Assembly: GCA_024663395.1 (NCBI GenBank)
Contig: JANFAH010000010.1
Location: forward strand, 682,001 to 746,000
Reading direction: 5' to 3'
Origin: Pisolithus tinctorius
Lineage: Eukaryota; Basidiomycota; Agaricomycetes; Boletales; Pisolithaceae
Length of the DNA: 64,000 nucleotides
The stretch's first letter is position 1. Every line of letters starts with the position of its first letter. A program made the translations under genes and the position numbers. Positions 1 through 12,406 of this stretch are shown here, in pieces. The notes below the pieces were generated by a model, which worked only from the letters and a program-made list of their open reading frames with translations, was not told the DNA's origin and did not search any database.

Positions 1-433
1 ATTTATGGGCATTACTCTGAGAAAATGGCCCAGATGGACCAGGAGGATGGTTGCATGAGTTGGGGTAGAAGAGGGAGCCTTGATGGTCCCAATTCATTGT
101 TTTGCATTGTTTGTATGATGACAAATCATCAAATAGTCCATGTGATATACCATGTAAGCATTAGTAAGCACCTCACAGCATTTTAAACTTTGTTAAACTC
201 AAAACTATGTAATCAAAACTTTAAGTCAAAAAACTGTCTGCATGACATGACATTTTCAAATGGCTGCTATTCTATCAATTCCTATCCATATCACTTGATT
301 CATGGACCAATAGAAAGCCAAGAGTAAGTACCTTATTTCATACACTCATGGTTTAAGGCTAGGGTTAGGGGTTATCACATTTAGTCATAACTAGTGTAAA
401 ATATGCAAACATGTGGACAGTTTTTTGAGCCAC
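1..433. other. Repeat-derived sequence without a recognisable gene
   Basis: TpG/CpA-rich, CpG-poor sequence with short broken frames only. A short telomere-like run (GGGTTAGGGG) lies at about 362-372. Nothing codes convincingly here. Confidence 0.5.
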
Positions 434-1007
434 TGTAAGTCTGGTTCTTTGCCAGTCCAAAGCCAGTCTGGAGTCTGGTTGGGGGTCAGAGGGGGTACAA
501 GATAGTAGATGGTTGGACTAATTGGACTTAGTGACTGAGGAGCAGTGCTATTCCCTTGCATGGGCCATAGTCTGGTCAAGAGGCAGAAATGGGAGAAGAC
601 TGGGTTAGATGAGACTAGATTGATTTCAGACTGAGGCTAAACAAATCTTCCTATGGCTTAAATACTGAAGGTAAACTAAGTGTAACATAGCACCAGAGAC
701 TGGTTGCACTGGTACAGCAGTGATTGGTAAACAGATTGGTAAGTGCAATGTTACAAAGAATATTATCAAGCAAAGGTAAGAACAAAGGTTTACCAGGAAC
801 TGGGGCAGGACTAGTGACAGGCCAGGTACCACACTGGTCCAGCCTCAACTGAGCAAACAGCTCAACTGGGCACTGCCTTGCAGTGCCTCACAAGCTAACA
901 TGTTTCTGGGTCAAAGTGTCAAGGCCAGGACCAGGATAGGGGCAGGGACAAGACCAGTTGAGACCAGGGTAGGACCAGTCTAGGGTAGTCTAGGCATGGT
1001 CATGACA
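434..1007 (-). repeat. Decayed solo LTR of a Ty3/gypsy element
   Basis: It starts TGTAAGTCTGG and ends GGTCATGACA. It matches the reverse complement of the LTR at 5,788-6,326, for example around the segment reading GACTTAGTGACTGAGG and the following CCCTTGCATGGG. The start-site motif ATTTCAGACTGAGG is present near 625. The flanking 5-mers are GCCAC (429-433) and GCCAG (1,008-1,012), a probable decayed target duplication. Pol-like sequence follows immediately on the other strand, so the LTR probably sits inside an older pol copy. Confidence 0.65.
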
Positions 1008-1145
1008 GCCAGGCCAGGTATGCACTCTGTCACCCTAAAGCTCCCTGACTCTATGCACTCAATACCCCTGGTCTTCCATGACTCACAACTGGCAGCCACA
1101 GTGGCTAACCCCTTCCCAAACTGACAACAACCTCTGCTGTGAGTC
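1008..1145 (+). pseudogene. Ty3/gypsy pol fragment (linker before the chromodomain)
   Basis: The + strand reads RPGMHSVTLKLPDSMHS and onward to ANPFPN. This matches the stretch between integrase and chromodomain in the young element at 24.5-24.7 kb (RPGTHSVTLKLPDSMRS...). Stops follow and no chromodomain is visible. It is a decayed scrap with CpG replaced by TpG/CpA. Confidence 0.7.
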
Positions 1146-1399
1146 AATGTGTGGAAAGGTGGTACAGTGTGTGCCACTCAAAATAGATAACTGTACTATA
1201 GGCAACAACAAAACTGTAATTACACCTTGAATCCTGTGGCTTTCAGGATTTAAAAGATATAGAGGTACTCTAGTTGATTAGAGGATGTAGACTACCTGAA
1301 TACAATTTTGAAAATCAGACTTTCTGGCAAGGGGGTTTCCCCAAAAGTGAAATTGAAGCGGAGTTTATCGGAGTTACCATATTTGTCAATCAGAGTTAG

Positions 1400-3140
1400 A
1401 GTCAGCAATGCAGGCCATCCAGCATGAACTCTGGCAGTCAGTTGACCAGTACATCAATGCTCATCATCACTGCTGGACTGCAGCAATGATGAGACTTGTA
1501 CTTCTTGACAGCAAATTCTGCCTGGCAGGTGTTGAGCCCTTTCCTGTGAATAACGTAGCATTGAATGATGATTCTGTGGTGTGTTACCAATGGCACACAC
1601 CTGTAGGCATCCATATATCACCAACTCTTGTGAAAGAAAGCATGGATTGTCTTGATGGGGCATGCATCCAAAATTTCTGGGACAAGGCATTTTGTGGTCC
1701 AAAATGTGCCATCTGCAGTGGTGTGAAAGCCTGTGTGAGTGATCAGTGCAGTGATGTGGCAGTGATCAGATAAACAGCATAACAATGACATTGCATGGGA
1801 CACTCATGAGCATTAACCCACCCCCAGTACATCTCAGTAGGATTGAGTTGCAAGGAAATTTTGGTAAGAACCAGCATCTGTGCCCTGCACCTTCAATGAT
1901 GATTTGAATGAGTGGTTTTTTGTCTCTGAAGTCCTGCTGGTGTGATGGCATTTTCTGCATGCAACAGTCTTTTCTGATGGACTCCTGCACAATGTCTCCA
2001 TGAACCTCTGAAGGTTCATCACCCCACTCTGTAGCTGCCCATGCCTCAGGTGGGCATGATGTCTCCCTTTGGTGCTAGGATGCAGAGTTCAAAAATGTGC
2101 AATGTACCAGTATAGTGAGTGCATTTTTCATGCCATGTACAGGCCTTTTCCAACAGCAGCTGATATGGTATGGCTTGCTTTACCCATTGGGGCTTTGATT
2201 TGAGAGTTTTGCTGATATTTTGTCCACAGTTCAATGACTTGTTTCAGTGAGTCCAAGTAAAACAGTGAGGTGAATGACTTAAATCTCTTTGCATCAACAA
2301 TGAGCTTCTTGACAGTCTCAAGGACTGGAACTGACTCTAATCTGTCATTGTCCTCAGCTGTCATGTCAAGGAATGCCACCACTATGGTGGGGCCTTCATC
2401 CAGCTCATCCCAGCTGTCTGGTAAGTCCAATTGTCCATTGGCTGGTGTTAGTGACAACCTGGTGGCCCCAGATGGACTTCCAGGACTCAGAGAAGGGATG
2501 CAGGATGGGGATGGGGATGGAGACAATCTGCTGTCATCATGATTGGAGTGGGAGGTCTTGTTGGTATCAGAACAAGTGGAAGATGGTGGCTGAGATTGGA
2601 GATGGCATGGGAATGGCTGCACACCATCAACAACACAAGTGGCAGGCTTTGAGGGAAAAAATGAAGTGATTTTCATGTTATTTGTTAATCCCTGATGCAG
2701 TGCCCAGTGTCAGAGGTAAGTCTTTGTTTGTCCAGCCCCTGTGTATGATGGCATTGCACACTTTGGCAGCTTTGTTGGCTTTTGATGCTGATGAAGATCA
2801 TGAACCTTGATGGGATACTGATGACTTCACATGACTCACTGGGAGCATGACCCTTTCCCAAAACCTATGTACAGATACAGCTGCTTGCCAGGCACATTTC
2901 TCAAGGTAATCCCCTGTCTCCTCAGCCTCAAACTGTGCCAAGGCATCTCTAGGGTTCCCAGCACTCCACTTTCGCATACCAGTGCAGATAATGTCATCTG
3001 CTAACTCTTCTCTGCTGTCACTAGACTTGTCACTATCCATTGACTCCTCTTCAACCTCAGAGTCATCCAGGAAACTGAATGCCATGCCATTGGTTGAGTA
3101 ATCAGAGTAAGTCTCAGAGTCTGTTCCATCTGAGTCCATG
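1400..3140 (-). pseudogene. Decayed DDE-type transposase, internally deleted
   Basis: The 5' part (3,139-2,128) encodes an acidic Ser/Asp-rich leader, then MKITSFFPSKP and a stretch ending ASHTISAAVGKGLYMA. This resembles the N-terminus of a DDE-endonuclease transposase family I know from basidiomycetes (typically ..AxxIGKGPYFAR). The 3' part (about 1,990-1,408) has GHRCWFLPKFPCN, which recalls the usual LPKFHCELNPIE, then LVPEILDACPIKTI.AFFHKSW, then AEFAVKKYKSH..SPAVMMSIDVL near the C-terminus. The catalytic middle is missing between about 2,130 and 1,990. Stops and frame changes are frequent. Family assignment is from memory of conserved motifs; the broken state is directly visible. Open frames on the + strand here are shadows. 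Confidence 0.6.
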
Positions 3141-3189
3141 GGCTGATAATTTGGGTCAATGGAAACCTATGAGAGGTCCTCAACAAGAC

Positions 3190-5045
3190 CATTACTGAAT
3201 GTTTCCCCCCAGGGGCATGCTGATGCTTTGCCTGCCTGTCTTTTGGTTGGATGGGCCATACCTGCTAGTGTACAAGCTTATTTTTTTCATGCTAAAAGTG
3301 AATTATTACATAATCATGGGTGGTTTTTTAAAAATGCAGATTTACACTCGTTCAACCTATATTTCCTATCAAAAAAATTTTTAGTTGCTTTCTCACCAAA
3401 AATGGGGCCAGCCAAGAGGTGCTGGCTCTCAGTGTGAGGCACTGTAGAAACCAACCAAAACTGACACAAAAGACAAATAAGAGTGAGTGGTGGTTTGCCT
3501 CTGTGGAACCTGCAGGGCAGAAAAATCTAAGGTGGTGTTTCAATGGCAGGTGCTCCTAGTGCAAGTCATTGACAAGTTACACAGGAGTGGATGAGCAAGT
3601 GATGACTAGAAGGGGGATGCTGAATAGAGCAAGGGTATTCAGTAGAAAGGACTCCTGGCAGATGTTGACACCAAGTTACACAGGAGTGAATGGATGACTA
3701 AGCAAAGTTGCTGACTAAGTGTGGGGAGGACTGCAGATAATGAATGGTGGTAGATAGACCTTTGATGGTGCCTCAACTACCACAGATGATGAGTGATGAC
3801 AGATAGACCCCTTTGTGGAGCCTCAACTGTCAACAACAAGTTACTTCAGAGATGAACTGAACTGATTGCTGAATTGATTCATGAGTGACTTCTGATTCTT
3901 GACTGCCTTGTAGCTAAGTACAGGGGGGTTTATATATGGTAGGGGGAGTGCAGCCTATGACAAATGAGGCACAAATGCTTGGTAAGTAATAGGTAAGAAC
4001 TGTAAGCAATGAGTAATCATGATGAGTAAGTGAGAAATGAAAAGTAAGCAAGCAAAGAGGATTGGTAAGTATTGACAACAAACAAGTCAAGGACAGTCAA
4101 AACATCACAGTATGAGTCAAACAATGTCAGAAACTGAGTAAGTGCACTGGTATCACATTAGGGGGTGGCAATACATGTCAGATCTCAGTGGAGACATCAC
4201 TGGATCAAAAGATGGGGTAACAGATGGATGGTGTTTCCAGATGGGGAGGTATTAATTCCAGAAATGGATGGCATGAATCAGGCATCAAAGGGCTAGGACA
4301 TTGGGGGTCTGTGGGGTAATGGGAGCATAGGTGATCATGTCTTACACCCATTTGTCCTCTCAGCAAAGTTAACAAAACACTTCATGAACAGGGCTCTGAT
4401 GGAGGAGAGGGAGAAGGGGGACATCCTCTGCTGGATCTTGCAACAAAAAGGCAAGATGCACATCATACTTGTCATGGATGTGATTGGGGAGGCTGGAGAA
4501 CAGTAAATTATACTGCAGCTGTTGCAATGTGGGAAGAATGATGGATGAGATTGGAATAAGGATGTTGCAAGGAGCAGGGAGGAAGGATCTGTATGCTTCA
4601 TCAAGTGGGGAGACTGAAACAACCACATAAGACCTTTCCAACCAAGTGACAGACCTGAGGTGACCAAAGAATGTCCTTCTGGAAGTCATACTGACAAGGA
4701 GAACATGCTGACTAAGCTACATGGGATGAGACAGGGCTGACAATGATGGAATGAACCAGGGGGCTTCAGAACAGAAGCTGGTGGGAACACCTGGCAGATA
4801 TATGTAGCCACATCTCTAGCAAATGAGACAAGTGAGATGATTGACATAGAGGTGACCATATCTGATGGATGGAGTGCTGTAGAAATGTGTAGGGTGTGAG
4901 GATCCTTTCCAAACTTGGAAGGCAGGATCATGTGGCTGAGCATTTTAAGCAAGTGTGGGAATGGAGTTGATATCTTTGGAAATGGTGAAGATAAGATGAA
5001 AACCAGAATGCCATACACAGGCGCCAAAAACTTTTGATGGGCACT
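3190..5045. other. No recognised gene; degenerate repeat sequence
   Basis: Short frames of up to 129 codons exist on the minus strand (4,335-5,075), but I recognise no domain and composition is CpG-depleted throughout. Between 3,540 and 3,850 the phrase AGTTACACAGGAGTG occurs twice about 100 bp apart, together with several GATGACTA-type phrases, suggesting a decayed tandem or LTR-like repeat. Confidence 0.35.
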
Positions 5046-5227
5046 CAACCTGCTTCCTCTTTTTCTCTCTAGCACTGATGACTCATTCTTGTGAGAAGGA
5101 TGACTACTAATGTCCAGCAGTCCTTCTATCCATGAGGGCTTTAGTCTTCATCTCCATTGATGGCATTGTGCACAGCTCATCAATGAGTTAGACAGAGTCA
5201 GCTGTAACCATGTCCCCAACACCTTTG

Positions 5228-5482
5228 GTGTGTGACACCACCTCTGCCAGTTGACATTGATGGTGAGCTTGAGTATGAAGTGTCAGAGATACTCAACTCT
5301 AAGGTGAACTGCCATCACTGCCACTGCTAACTCTTGTTCCTAGTCCACTGGGCTGGTTATGAGAACACCAATGAAGAGACCTCTTGGTTGCTTGCAACTG
5401 AGCTAGATCATGCCTCTGACATCATATCTGCTTTTCATGAATGCTATCCACACAAACTTGGCCCATACCTATCTCCACCATA
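5228..5482 (+). pseudogene. Ty3/gypsy pol C-terminus with chromodomain
   Basis: The + strand reads VDIDGELEYEVSEILNSKV, one stop, then LVHWAGYENTNEETSWLLATELDHASDIISAFHECYPHK. This is the chromodomain that ends pol in the young element (24.3-24.6 kb). Chromodomains at the end of integrase define chromoviruses and direct insertion toward marked chromatin. The 3' untranslated sequence that follows (5,482-5,633) also aligns with the young element, up to the point where the younger copy has its A-tract. Confidence 0.75.
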
Positions 5483-5633
5483 GCACTCCACCAACATAAC
5501 ATTCCTCTGCAGGCCAACTCTGCCCTCTTCTGAACTCCCTCAACTACCTTAGAACTTTCTCCATCTATCTGCCTCACTCTTCAGAATTACAAAAGAAAAA
5601 CCACAAGTCTATTTCATAGTAGTTGTCAAGTCC

Positions 5634-5787
5634 AGGCTTAATCTGACCAACTCCAATGCTAGACAAGGTCTGGAGAGAGGTGCTGAAGCAAGTCCAACAC
5701 AGACAAATGGAACTCTAACTAGTGGAGGATTGGCAGGAATGAAGTCCACTGAGGCAGAAGCAGAGTGGAGTGAGGGTGTTGGGTTTA
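5634..5787 (-). repeat. Truncated gypsy LTR, antisense
   Basis: It begins TGTCAAGTCCAGGC and follows the young LTR at 21,994 for 154 bp as far as GGGTGTTGGGTTTA. It is then cut off exactly where the oppositely oriented LTR at 5,788 begins. The two LTR pieces therefore lie head to head. Almost every difference from the young copy is CG to TG or CA. Confidence 0.7.
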
Positions 5788-6326
5788 TGTCATAACCATG
5801 CCTTGACCCTGACTGGACTCAGCCTCACACTCATCCAGTCCAGCCTTGGCCTTGCCAGTCCCTTACCCCCAGTAGGTCTAGCATGGTTAGCACTGCTTTG
5901 CAGTGCATGTCATTTCAATTAATTCCAACCCAGCTTTGTCCCTGGTCCACTCTCATCTCTGTCCCCAGTCTCCAGTCATCTTTGTCATACATTACCAATA
6001 CCATCCTTACCAATCATATTAGCAATCTGTGCAAGGCCAGCATTACTGGTCTCTGTATTATAGTTTGTCTCTAGTATGCATATAAACCCATAGATACTTG
6101 GCCTGTACCTCTTCAGTCTGAAATCAAATAAGTCCTATCTGAAATCTCCTGTCTTGGCCTCAGACTTGGACTGAAACCCATGCAAGGGAATAGTGCTCCA
6201 CCCTCAGTCACTAAGTCCAAACAGTCCACTATCTGTCTCTCTGCTCTGCCCTGATTCCAACCCTTTGGCCTTGCACCCACTTTGGTCTCCAGTCCAGTCT
6301 TGAACCCAGACATACCAGACTTGACA
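5788..6326 (+). repeat. 5' LTR of the + strand gypsy element
   Basis: 539 bp, TGTCATAACC...CTTGACA. TATAAA at 6,081 lies 34 bp upstream of the inferred transcript start AGTCTGAAAT (6,115-6,124). Gag follows 39 bp after the LTR. Start and end resemble the young family but the interior has diverged, so it is a related subfamily. Confidence 0.75.
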
Positions 6327-6328
6327 GT

Positions 6329-6338
6329 ATTTCAGACT
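6329..6338 (+). promoter_or_regulatory. Self-priming primer-binding site
   Basis: ATTTCAGACT lies 2 nt after the LTR and is the exact complement of AGTCTGAAAT at 6,115-6,124, the inferred 5' end of the transcript. It does not begin with the TGG expected for tRNA priming. This is the Tf1-type arrangement, in which the mRNA 5' end folds back to prime reverse transcription. Confidence 0.65.
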
Positions 6339-6364
6339 TGCCACCTGTGTGGGTCTAACATATC

Positions 6365-7727
6365 ATGGCAACAAAGACTCATTTCCAACCTCCCTGTGGC
6401 CATGCTGCCACCAACCCTGAATCAGCCTCAGCCAGTGGAACTCACTGTGAGGCAGCACTAGGCACTCTCCCAACCCCATTAGTCCTTTCAGGGGCTTTTC
6501 AGCCTGGACTTCCAATACTCCCATGCCACACCATCCCATTGCTCCCATCCCCAATGATGATCCCAGGGATGATGGGTGAGATGATGATGATAATAACATT
6601 CCTGATGACAATGACCCTTGCAACAGCCCCAGTGATGACAGTCCCAGCAATGACAACCCAGATGACAATGATCTGGAGGACAACCAGCCAGACTTCCCAG
6701 ACCTGGATGCCAAACCTGGGATCACTGTTTTCAATAGCCTTGCCAAGGCCATCAAGCTACTGGCCCACAATGCCCACTCCAGCCCTGAGTCCTCAAGCAG
6801 GACCAAGTTGCACAAGCCAGATACCTTTGATGGTACCAATCCTAAGAAGCTCCATGCTTTCCTCATTCAGTGTGAACTCAACTTCCAAGACCAGCCTCAG
6901 GCCTTCAAGACCAACCATGCTAAGGTCATATTCACAAGTCTTACCTCAAGGGCATGGCCCTCAAATGGTTTGAGCTGGACTTGCTCAGGGTTGAGGACCC
7001 TGATGATCAGCCACTCTGGATGGACTCCTGGAGGGAGTTTGTCTTAGAGTTACAAACCACCTTCAGCCCCCATGGCCTGGGCGCTGATGCTGAGGGTCAG
7101 CTTGACCACTTGCACATGAAGGATAATCAGCACATCAATAAGTACATAGTTGACTTCAACCAGCTCGCTTCACAAGTTCAGGGCTACAGAGATGGTGTGC
7201 TGCACCACCACTGCCATGCCAGACTCCCAGATCAGATCAAGGATGAGGTCTGCCAGGTTGGAAAACCCCAGACCCTTCATGAGCTCTGCCACCTAGTGCA
7301 GGAGATAGATGTGTGCTATTGGGAGTGCAAGGAGGAGGTCCAGAGGGCCAGCAAACACCAGGCCTCATCATCCAGCAACAAGTCTGCCAACCCTGGTAGC
7401 AGTGGTCAGCCCAAGACCAGTCAGGACAAGTCCAAGCCCAGCAGCAGCAACAACAACTCTGGCTCCTCTTCCAAGCTGGCTTCATCAAATCCAGGCAACA
7501 GCAACTTGTCCAAGCCTGAGCCTAGCAAACTCAGTAAGGACAGGAAGCTGACCCCAGAAGAATGCAAGCATCACATTGAGGGCAACCTCTGCATCTTCTG
7601 TGGAGGCCCCAGCCATTGCCCTGACAAATGCCCCAAGAAAGCTGGTAAGGCCAAGGCTCATGCCATGGCCACCACCAAGGCTGCACTGGCCTTGGGCTGG
7701 GGTTCTACCCCTGAGACAAAAAAATAG
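6365..7727 (+). pseudogene. gag: Gag of the + strand gypsy, frameshifted
   Basis: It starts MATKTHFQPPCGHAATNPES. The Gag core (KLHKPDTFDGTNPKKLHAFL...) sits in a second frame from about 6,808, and a third frame from 6,954 carries WFELDLLRVEDPDDQPLWMDSW through to the zinc knuckle CIFCGGPSHCPDKC (CX2CX4HX4C). At least two frameshifts therefore break it. The C-terminal part is Ser/Asn/Lys-rich. Gag would form the particle and bind RNA. It ends KK-stop on a run of seven A, the likely -1 frameshift site into pol. Confidence 0.8.
7718..7724 (+). promoter_or_regulatory. Slippery heptamer at the gag stop
   Basis: A AAA AAA in the gag frame, followed directly by TAG. The same arrangement occurs at 27,956-27,962 and 15,142-15,148, both on the minus strand, so the run is conserved while flanking sequence decayed. 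This is a canonical X XXY YYZ site for -1 frameshifting. Confidence 0.6.
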
Positions 7728-7869
7728 GTAGCAGCTCCCAGGACTCCACACAATCTGGGAGCTGCATTGACTCTGGTTGTGCAAACTTGGAGGCTTGTCT
7801 CAATGTGTCTGCTCTTTCCAGCCTGAATTCATTAACTCTGTACATCACTATAGGAGAGCATGATCTACC

Positions 7870-10626
7870 TTGACTTTATACTTTAGTGGACTCCAGTTCC
7901 ACACATTGTTTTATAGATAACCAATTTGCTAATCAATATTCATTTACCCCTTACTCAGTCTCACCAATCTGACTCTGGCTCTTTGATGGAATGTCCACAT
8001 TCACCATTACCCAAGCAATAGATGTCTCAATCCATTTCATGTCTGGAGATGTCACACCAGTAACCCTGTACCTAGCCCCATTGGATTCTGAGTGTAAAAT
8101 AGTTCTTGGGCATAAATGGCTCACCCAATACAATCTGTTGATTAACTGCATATTGAGCAGTATTACTTTCTGGACTCATACACAAGGAATGCCAACCCCA
8201 TCAACACCCCCTGAAAGCCTGGTCTCCACCAGCCTCCCTGACCCCAGTCCTAGCAACCAACCTGGTCCTGCACCATCTGTATTGGTCTCCAACTCCCCAA
8301 CTCACACCCCCCTGAAGGCCCCTCATGTCTCCCTAATCAATGCAGCTGCCTTCATGTGTGCCTGCAAACTTGAAGGGTCTACCCAATTCCAACTTCACCT
8401 CTGCCCCTCAGACTCAGCTCAAGCCTGATTGGCCTTGGCCTCCCCTCCTCCAGCCTTACCCAGTGTCCCAGAAGAGTATCATGATTTTGCTGATGTGTTC
8501 AGCAAGGCCAAGGCCAAGGCCCTCCTGCCTCACTGGGAGTATGATTTGAAGATAGGGCTTGAAGAAGGAACAACCCCACCTCTCAGCACCATCTATTTGC
8601 TGTCCCCAGTCAAGCTGCAAGCTCTCTGGACTTTCATCAGTGAGAACCTCACTACCAGATTCATTCACCTGACCTCTTCCCCCTATGCTGCACTGGTCCT
8701 CTTCGTTAAGAAGAAGGACAACTCCCTCCAGCTCTGTGTAGACTTCCACAGCCTAAACAAAATCACTAAGAAAGACTGCTACCTGCTCCCACTCATCTCC
8801 AACCTCCTGGACTCACCAAGCCAAGCCAAGATCCATACAAAGATCAATCTCCAACATGCCTACCACCTCATCTGGATTGCCCTAGGCAATGAGTGGAAGA
8901 CCACATCTCAGACTTGGTATGGGTCCTATGAGTGGTTAGTGATGCCCTTTGGCCTCACCAATGCCCCAGCCACCTTCCAATGCTTTGTGAACACAATCTT
9001 CACAGATATGTTGGATGTTTGTGTGGTTGTCTACCTGGATGACATTATAACCTACTGCAGAGACAAGGAGTCTCATAAGCAGCATGTCTGAGAGGTACTC
9101 TGCCAGCTTTGGCTTCACAGCCTTTACACAAAACCAGAGAAATGTGAGTTCCACTTGGACTCAGTGGAATACCTTGGCTTCCATCTTTCCCCTACTGGCC
9201 GCACTATGTCAAAGGAAAAGGTCCAGATCATCTGTGATTGGCCTGAGCCTTGCAAGTTCAAGGACATACAATCTTTCCTTGGCTTTGCTAACTTTTACTG
9301 CTGGTTTATTTTCAACTACTCAGACATTGTCATACCACTGACTCAACAACCTCAAGGCCACCTTCATGACTGCACCAGTCCTAACCCATTTCATTCCCAG
9401 GGTTCCTGTTACCATCAAGACCAATGCATCAGACTATGCCATCACTGGCATTCTATTGATTACCTGTGGTGATGGCCAGATCCATCTGGTTGCCTTCTAC
9501 TCCTGGACTCTGACTGCCCTGGAGCTGAACTATGACACTCATGATAAGGAATTGCTTGCCATCTTTGAGGCATTCTGGACCTGGCATCACTACCTCAAAG
9601 GCTTGGCCTCACCAGTCGACATTGTCACTGATCACAAAAACCTGGAGTACTTTTCTACCTCTAAGGTACTCACCTGCCACCAAGCTTGCTGGTCAGAGTT
9701 CCTGTCCCAGCTCAATATGATCATCCATTTCAGACCTGGTAAGCTTGGTGCTAAGCCTGATGCCCTAACTAGATGATGGGACATCTACCCCAAAGAGGGG
9801 GATAGTGGCTATGTCTGAGTGAACCTGCAGAATCTGAGACTGGTCTTCACCCAGGAGCAGCTAGTGGTCTCCCTTCATGCCACTTATCTTGAGTACCCAG
9901 TCTTATGAGTGGTTGTGCTAATGGATATAGAAAAACTCCATAATGATATCCTAACCACACTGCCAGACAACCTGGTCTCACAAATCCATTTGTCCAACAT
10001 GTCTGATCCCTGGTGGTATGTAGATGACACTGGCTTCCTTCATCTTGATGGAAGAATCTATGTGCTGGAATCAAATGATCTCCACCTTAGGGTCTTGCAG
10101 CTTAAGCATGACCACCCCCTGTCTGGCCACTTTGGCCAAAACTGCACCCTAGAACTCATCTGACATGAGTATACCTGGCTTGGCCTCAGGACTTTTGTCA
10201 AGGGCTGTGTCTGGTCTTGTATGGCCTGTGCTCAGGCTAAGGTTCCCTGCCACCAGCCTTACTGCCTCCTCAAACAACTTCCAGTGCCAGAGAAGCCATG
10301 GAATTCCATATCTATGGATTTCATTGAACAACTCCCAGCCTCATCTGGCTTCATGGCCATCTTCATTGTAGTTGACTGGCATTCCAAGCAGGCCATCTTC
10401 ATCCCCACACACAACACCATCACAGTCCCTGAACTCACCAAACTATTCCTACTTCATGTCTTTTTGAAGCATGGAGTGCTGGCCCATGTAACCTCAGACT
10501 GAGGCTCAGAGTTCATGTCCCACATCTTCCAGTCACTTGGCAAGGCCTTGGATATGTGCCTACATTTCACCACATGCTACCACCCTGAAGGTGATGAGAG
10601 GACTAACCAAACTCTTGAACAATATG
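7870..10626 (+). pseudogene. pol: Pol of the + strand gypsy (protease to integrase), 5' part
   Basis: In order: a retropepsin-like segment near 7,890 (VDSSSTHCFIDN, with the DSG motif reduced to DSS); reverse transcriptase 8,429-9,091 with YLDDIITY at the catalytic site; RNase H 9,155-9,776 (TNASDYAITGIL, DTHDKELLAIFEAF, VTDHKNLEYF); integrase zinc-binding and core from 9,909 (LKHDHPLSGHFGQNCTLELI, SMDFIEQLPAS, VTSD). In-frame TGA replaces CGA at several points, for example after SHKQHV at about 9,089. The copy breaks at TLEQYV (10,626) and resumes at 12,241. Dead by multiple stops and shifts. Confidence 0.85.
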
Positions 10627-12240
10627 TGCACTGGCCTTGACTTGCCCACCTATCACCTTCATCAATGCCACAGCCTATGTCCAGGCATGTAAACTTGAAG
10701 GGTCTTCTCAGTTCAGCCTCCAGCTCCATCCCTCGGCCCTCACCTCCCTTTGGTCTTCAAAGGTAGAAGACACACTGAACCTCCCCAGTGTTCCACCAGA
10801 GTACCATGAGTATGCCAACATGTTCAGTAAATCCAAAGCCACTACCCTAGCACCCCACCAAGAACATGATCTTAAGATTGAGCTGGAAGGAGACTCATCA
10901 CTGCCCCTCGGCCCTATCTACTCTCTATCACCAGTAGAGCTTGAAGCTCTCTGGGCCTTCCTAGATGAGCACCTGGCTACCAGATTCATCTGACCTACCT
11001 CTTCCCCTCACAGAGCACCAGTCCTCTTTGTCAAGAAGAAGGATGGCTCCCTTCAGCTTTGTGTTGACTTTTGGGGCTTGAACAAGATCACTAAAAAGGA
11101 CTGATACCCACTCCCCCTCATCACTGACCTCCTAGACTCGCCATCCCGGGCCAAGGTCTACACCAAAATCGACCTCAGACATGCATATCACCTAGTCCAG
11201 ATCACCCATGGTGATGAATGGGAAACCATGTTCCGCACTCAGTATGGATCCTTTGAATGGCTTGTCATGCCTTTTGGCCTGTCCAACACCCCAGTGGCAT
11301 TCCAATGCTTCGTCAACACAGTTTTCACTGACCCCCTAGACATATGTGTCATGGTCTACCTGGATGACATACTCATCTACTCCAATGACAAGAACTTGCA
11401 CCAGCAGCACATTAAAGAGGTTCTGCGCTGACTCCGGAAGCATGGCCTGTATGCCAAACAAGAAAAATGTGAGTTCCACTCTGAGTCAGTAGAGTACCTA
11501 GGCTACTGCCTTTCACCAACCAGCCTCACCATGTCCAGTGAAAAGATCAAAGCCATCTGTGACTGGCCTGAGCCCCAGAAGGTCAAGGACATCCAATCCT
11601 TCCTAGGCTTTGCCAACTTCTACTGGCATTTCATCTATAACTACTCAGACATCGTCATCCCCTTGACCCACCTTACACAAAAAAACATACCCTGGAACTT
11701 CTCTGAGGAGTGCCAATTGGCCTTCAATATGCTCAAAGAAGCTTTCACCACTGTTCCTATCCTTACTCACTTTGTTCCCAGTGCTCAACTCACAGTGGAG
11801 ACCAATGCTTCAGACTATGCCATCACTGGCATACTGTCCATTACCAGTGAAGACAACCAACTTTGCCCAGTTGCCTTCTACTCCTGAACACTGTCTGTGC
11901 TGGAACTCAACTATGACACCCATGATAAGGAGTTGCTTGCTATCTTTGAGGCCTTCTGGGCCTGGCGACACTACTTGGAGGGTGCCCCTCTACCTGTTGA
12001 TGTGGTCACGGACCACAAGAACCTCAAATATTTCTCAACCTTTAAGGTACTCACACACCAGCAAGCCCAGTGGTCTGAGTACCTGTCACAGTTCAACCTT
12101 GTCATCTGTTTCCACCTGGGTAAGCTTGGTGCTAAGCCCAACACTCTCACTAGATGATGGGATGTCTACCCCAAGGAGGGGGATAGGGGCTATGCCCAGG
12201 CAAACCCCCACAATCTCTGACCAGTGTTCATGCAAGCCAA
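10627..12240 (+). pseudogene. Second gypsy pol piece inserted in the first pol
   Basis: It re-enters pol at the protease/RT junction (ITFINATAYVQACKLEGSSQF), runs through reverse transcriptase ([11 protein letters not shown] at about 11,360) and RNase H (ETNASDYAITGILSI, DTHDKELLAIFEAFWAW, VVTDHKNLKYF) and stops just before integrase (about 12,220). No LTR accompanies it. The host pol continues on both sides (EQYV | [10 protein letters not shown]), so this 1.6 kb stretch was inserted into the integrase coding region. It has its own stops (for example after TRFI at 10,993). Exact edges are uncertain by a few bases. Confidence 0.75.
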
Positions 12241-12309
12241 GTCTACTGTAATTACCAACAGGACAACTGGGTCAACCTCTTACCTTTGGCCAAGTTCACT
12301 TACAACAAT
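12241..12309 (+). pseudogene. Integrase segment of the + strand gypsy, left of the DNA transposon
   Basis: Reads [22 protein letters not shown], matching [22 protein letters not shown] of the young element. The final AAT (12,307-12,309) is the left copy of the target duplication of the transposon that follows. Confidence 0.8.
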
Positions 12310-12325
12310 AGGGCTGCTCAAAGTT
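12310..12325 (+). repeat. Left terminal inverted repeat
   Basis: AGGGCTGCTCAAAGTT, preceded by the target copy AAT (12,307-12,309). Confidence 0.85.
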
Positions 12326-12406
12326 AAATGCAGAAAAAACACACAAGCAAACTCAAGTGCAGTTGAGTTGTGAGTTTGTGAGCGAAACTTTAAGCTCCGA
12401 CTGGAG

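Noticed and set aside
1408..1773. 121-codon + strand frame
   Set aside because: The opposite strand reads the C-terminal part of a DDE transposase (AEFAVKKYKSH, VMMSIDVL), so this is its shadow.
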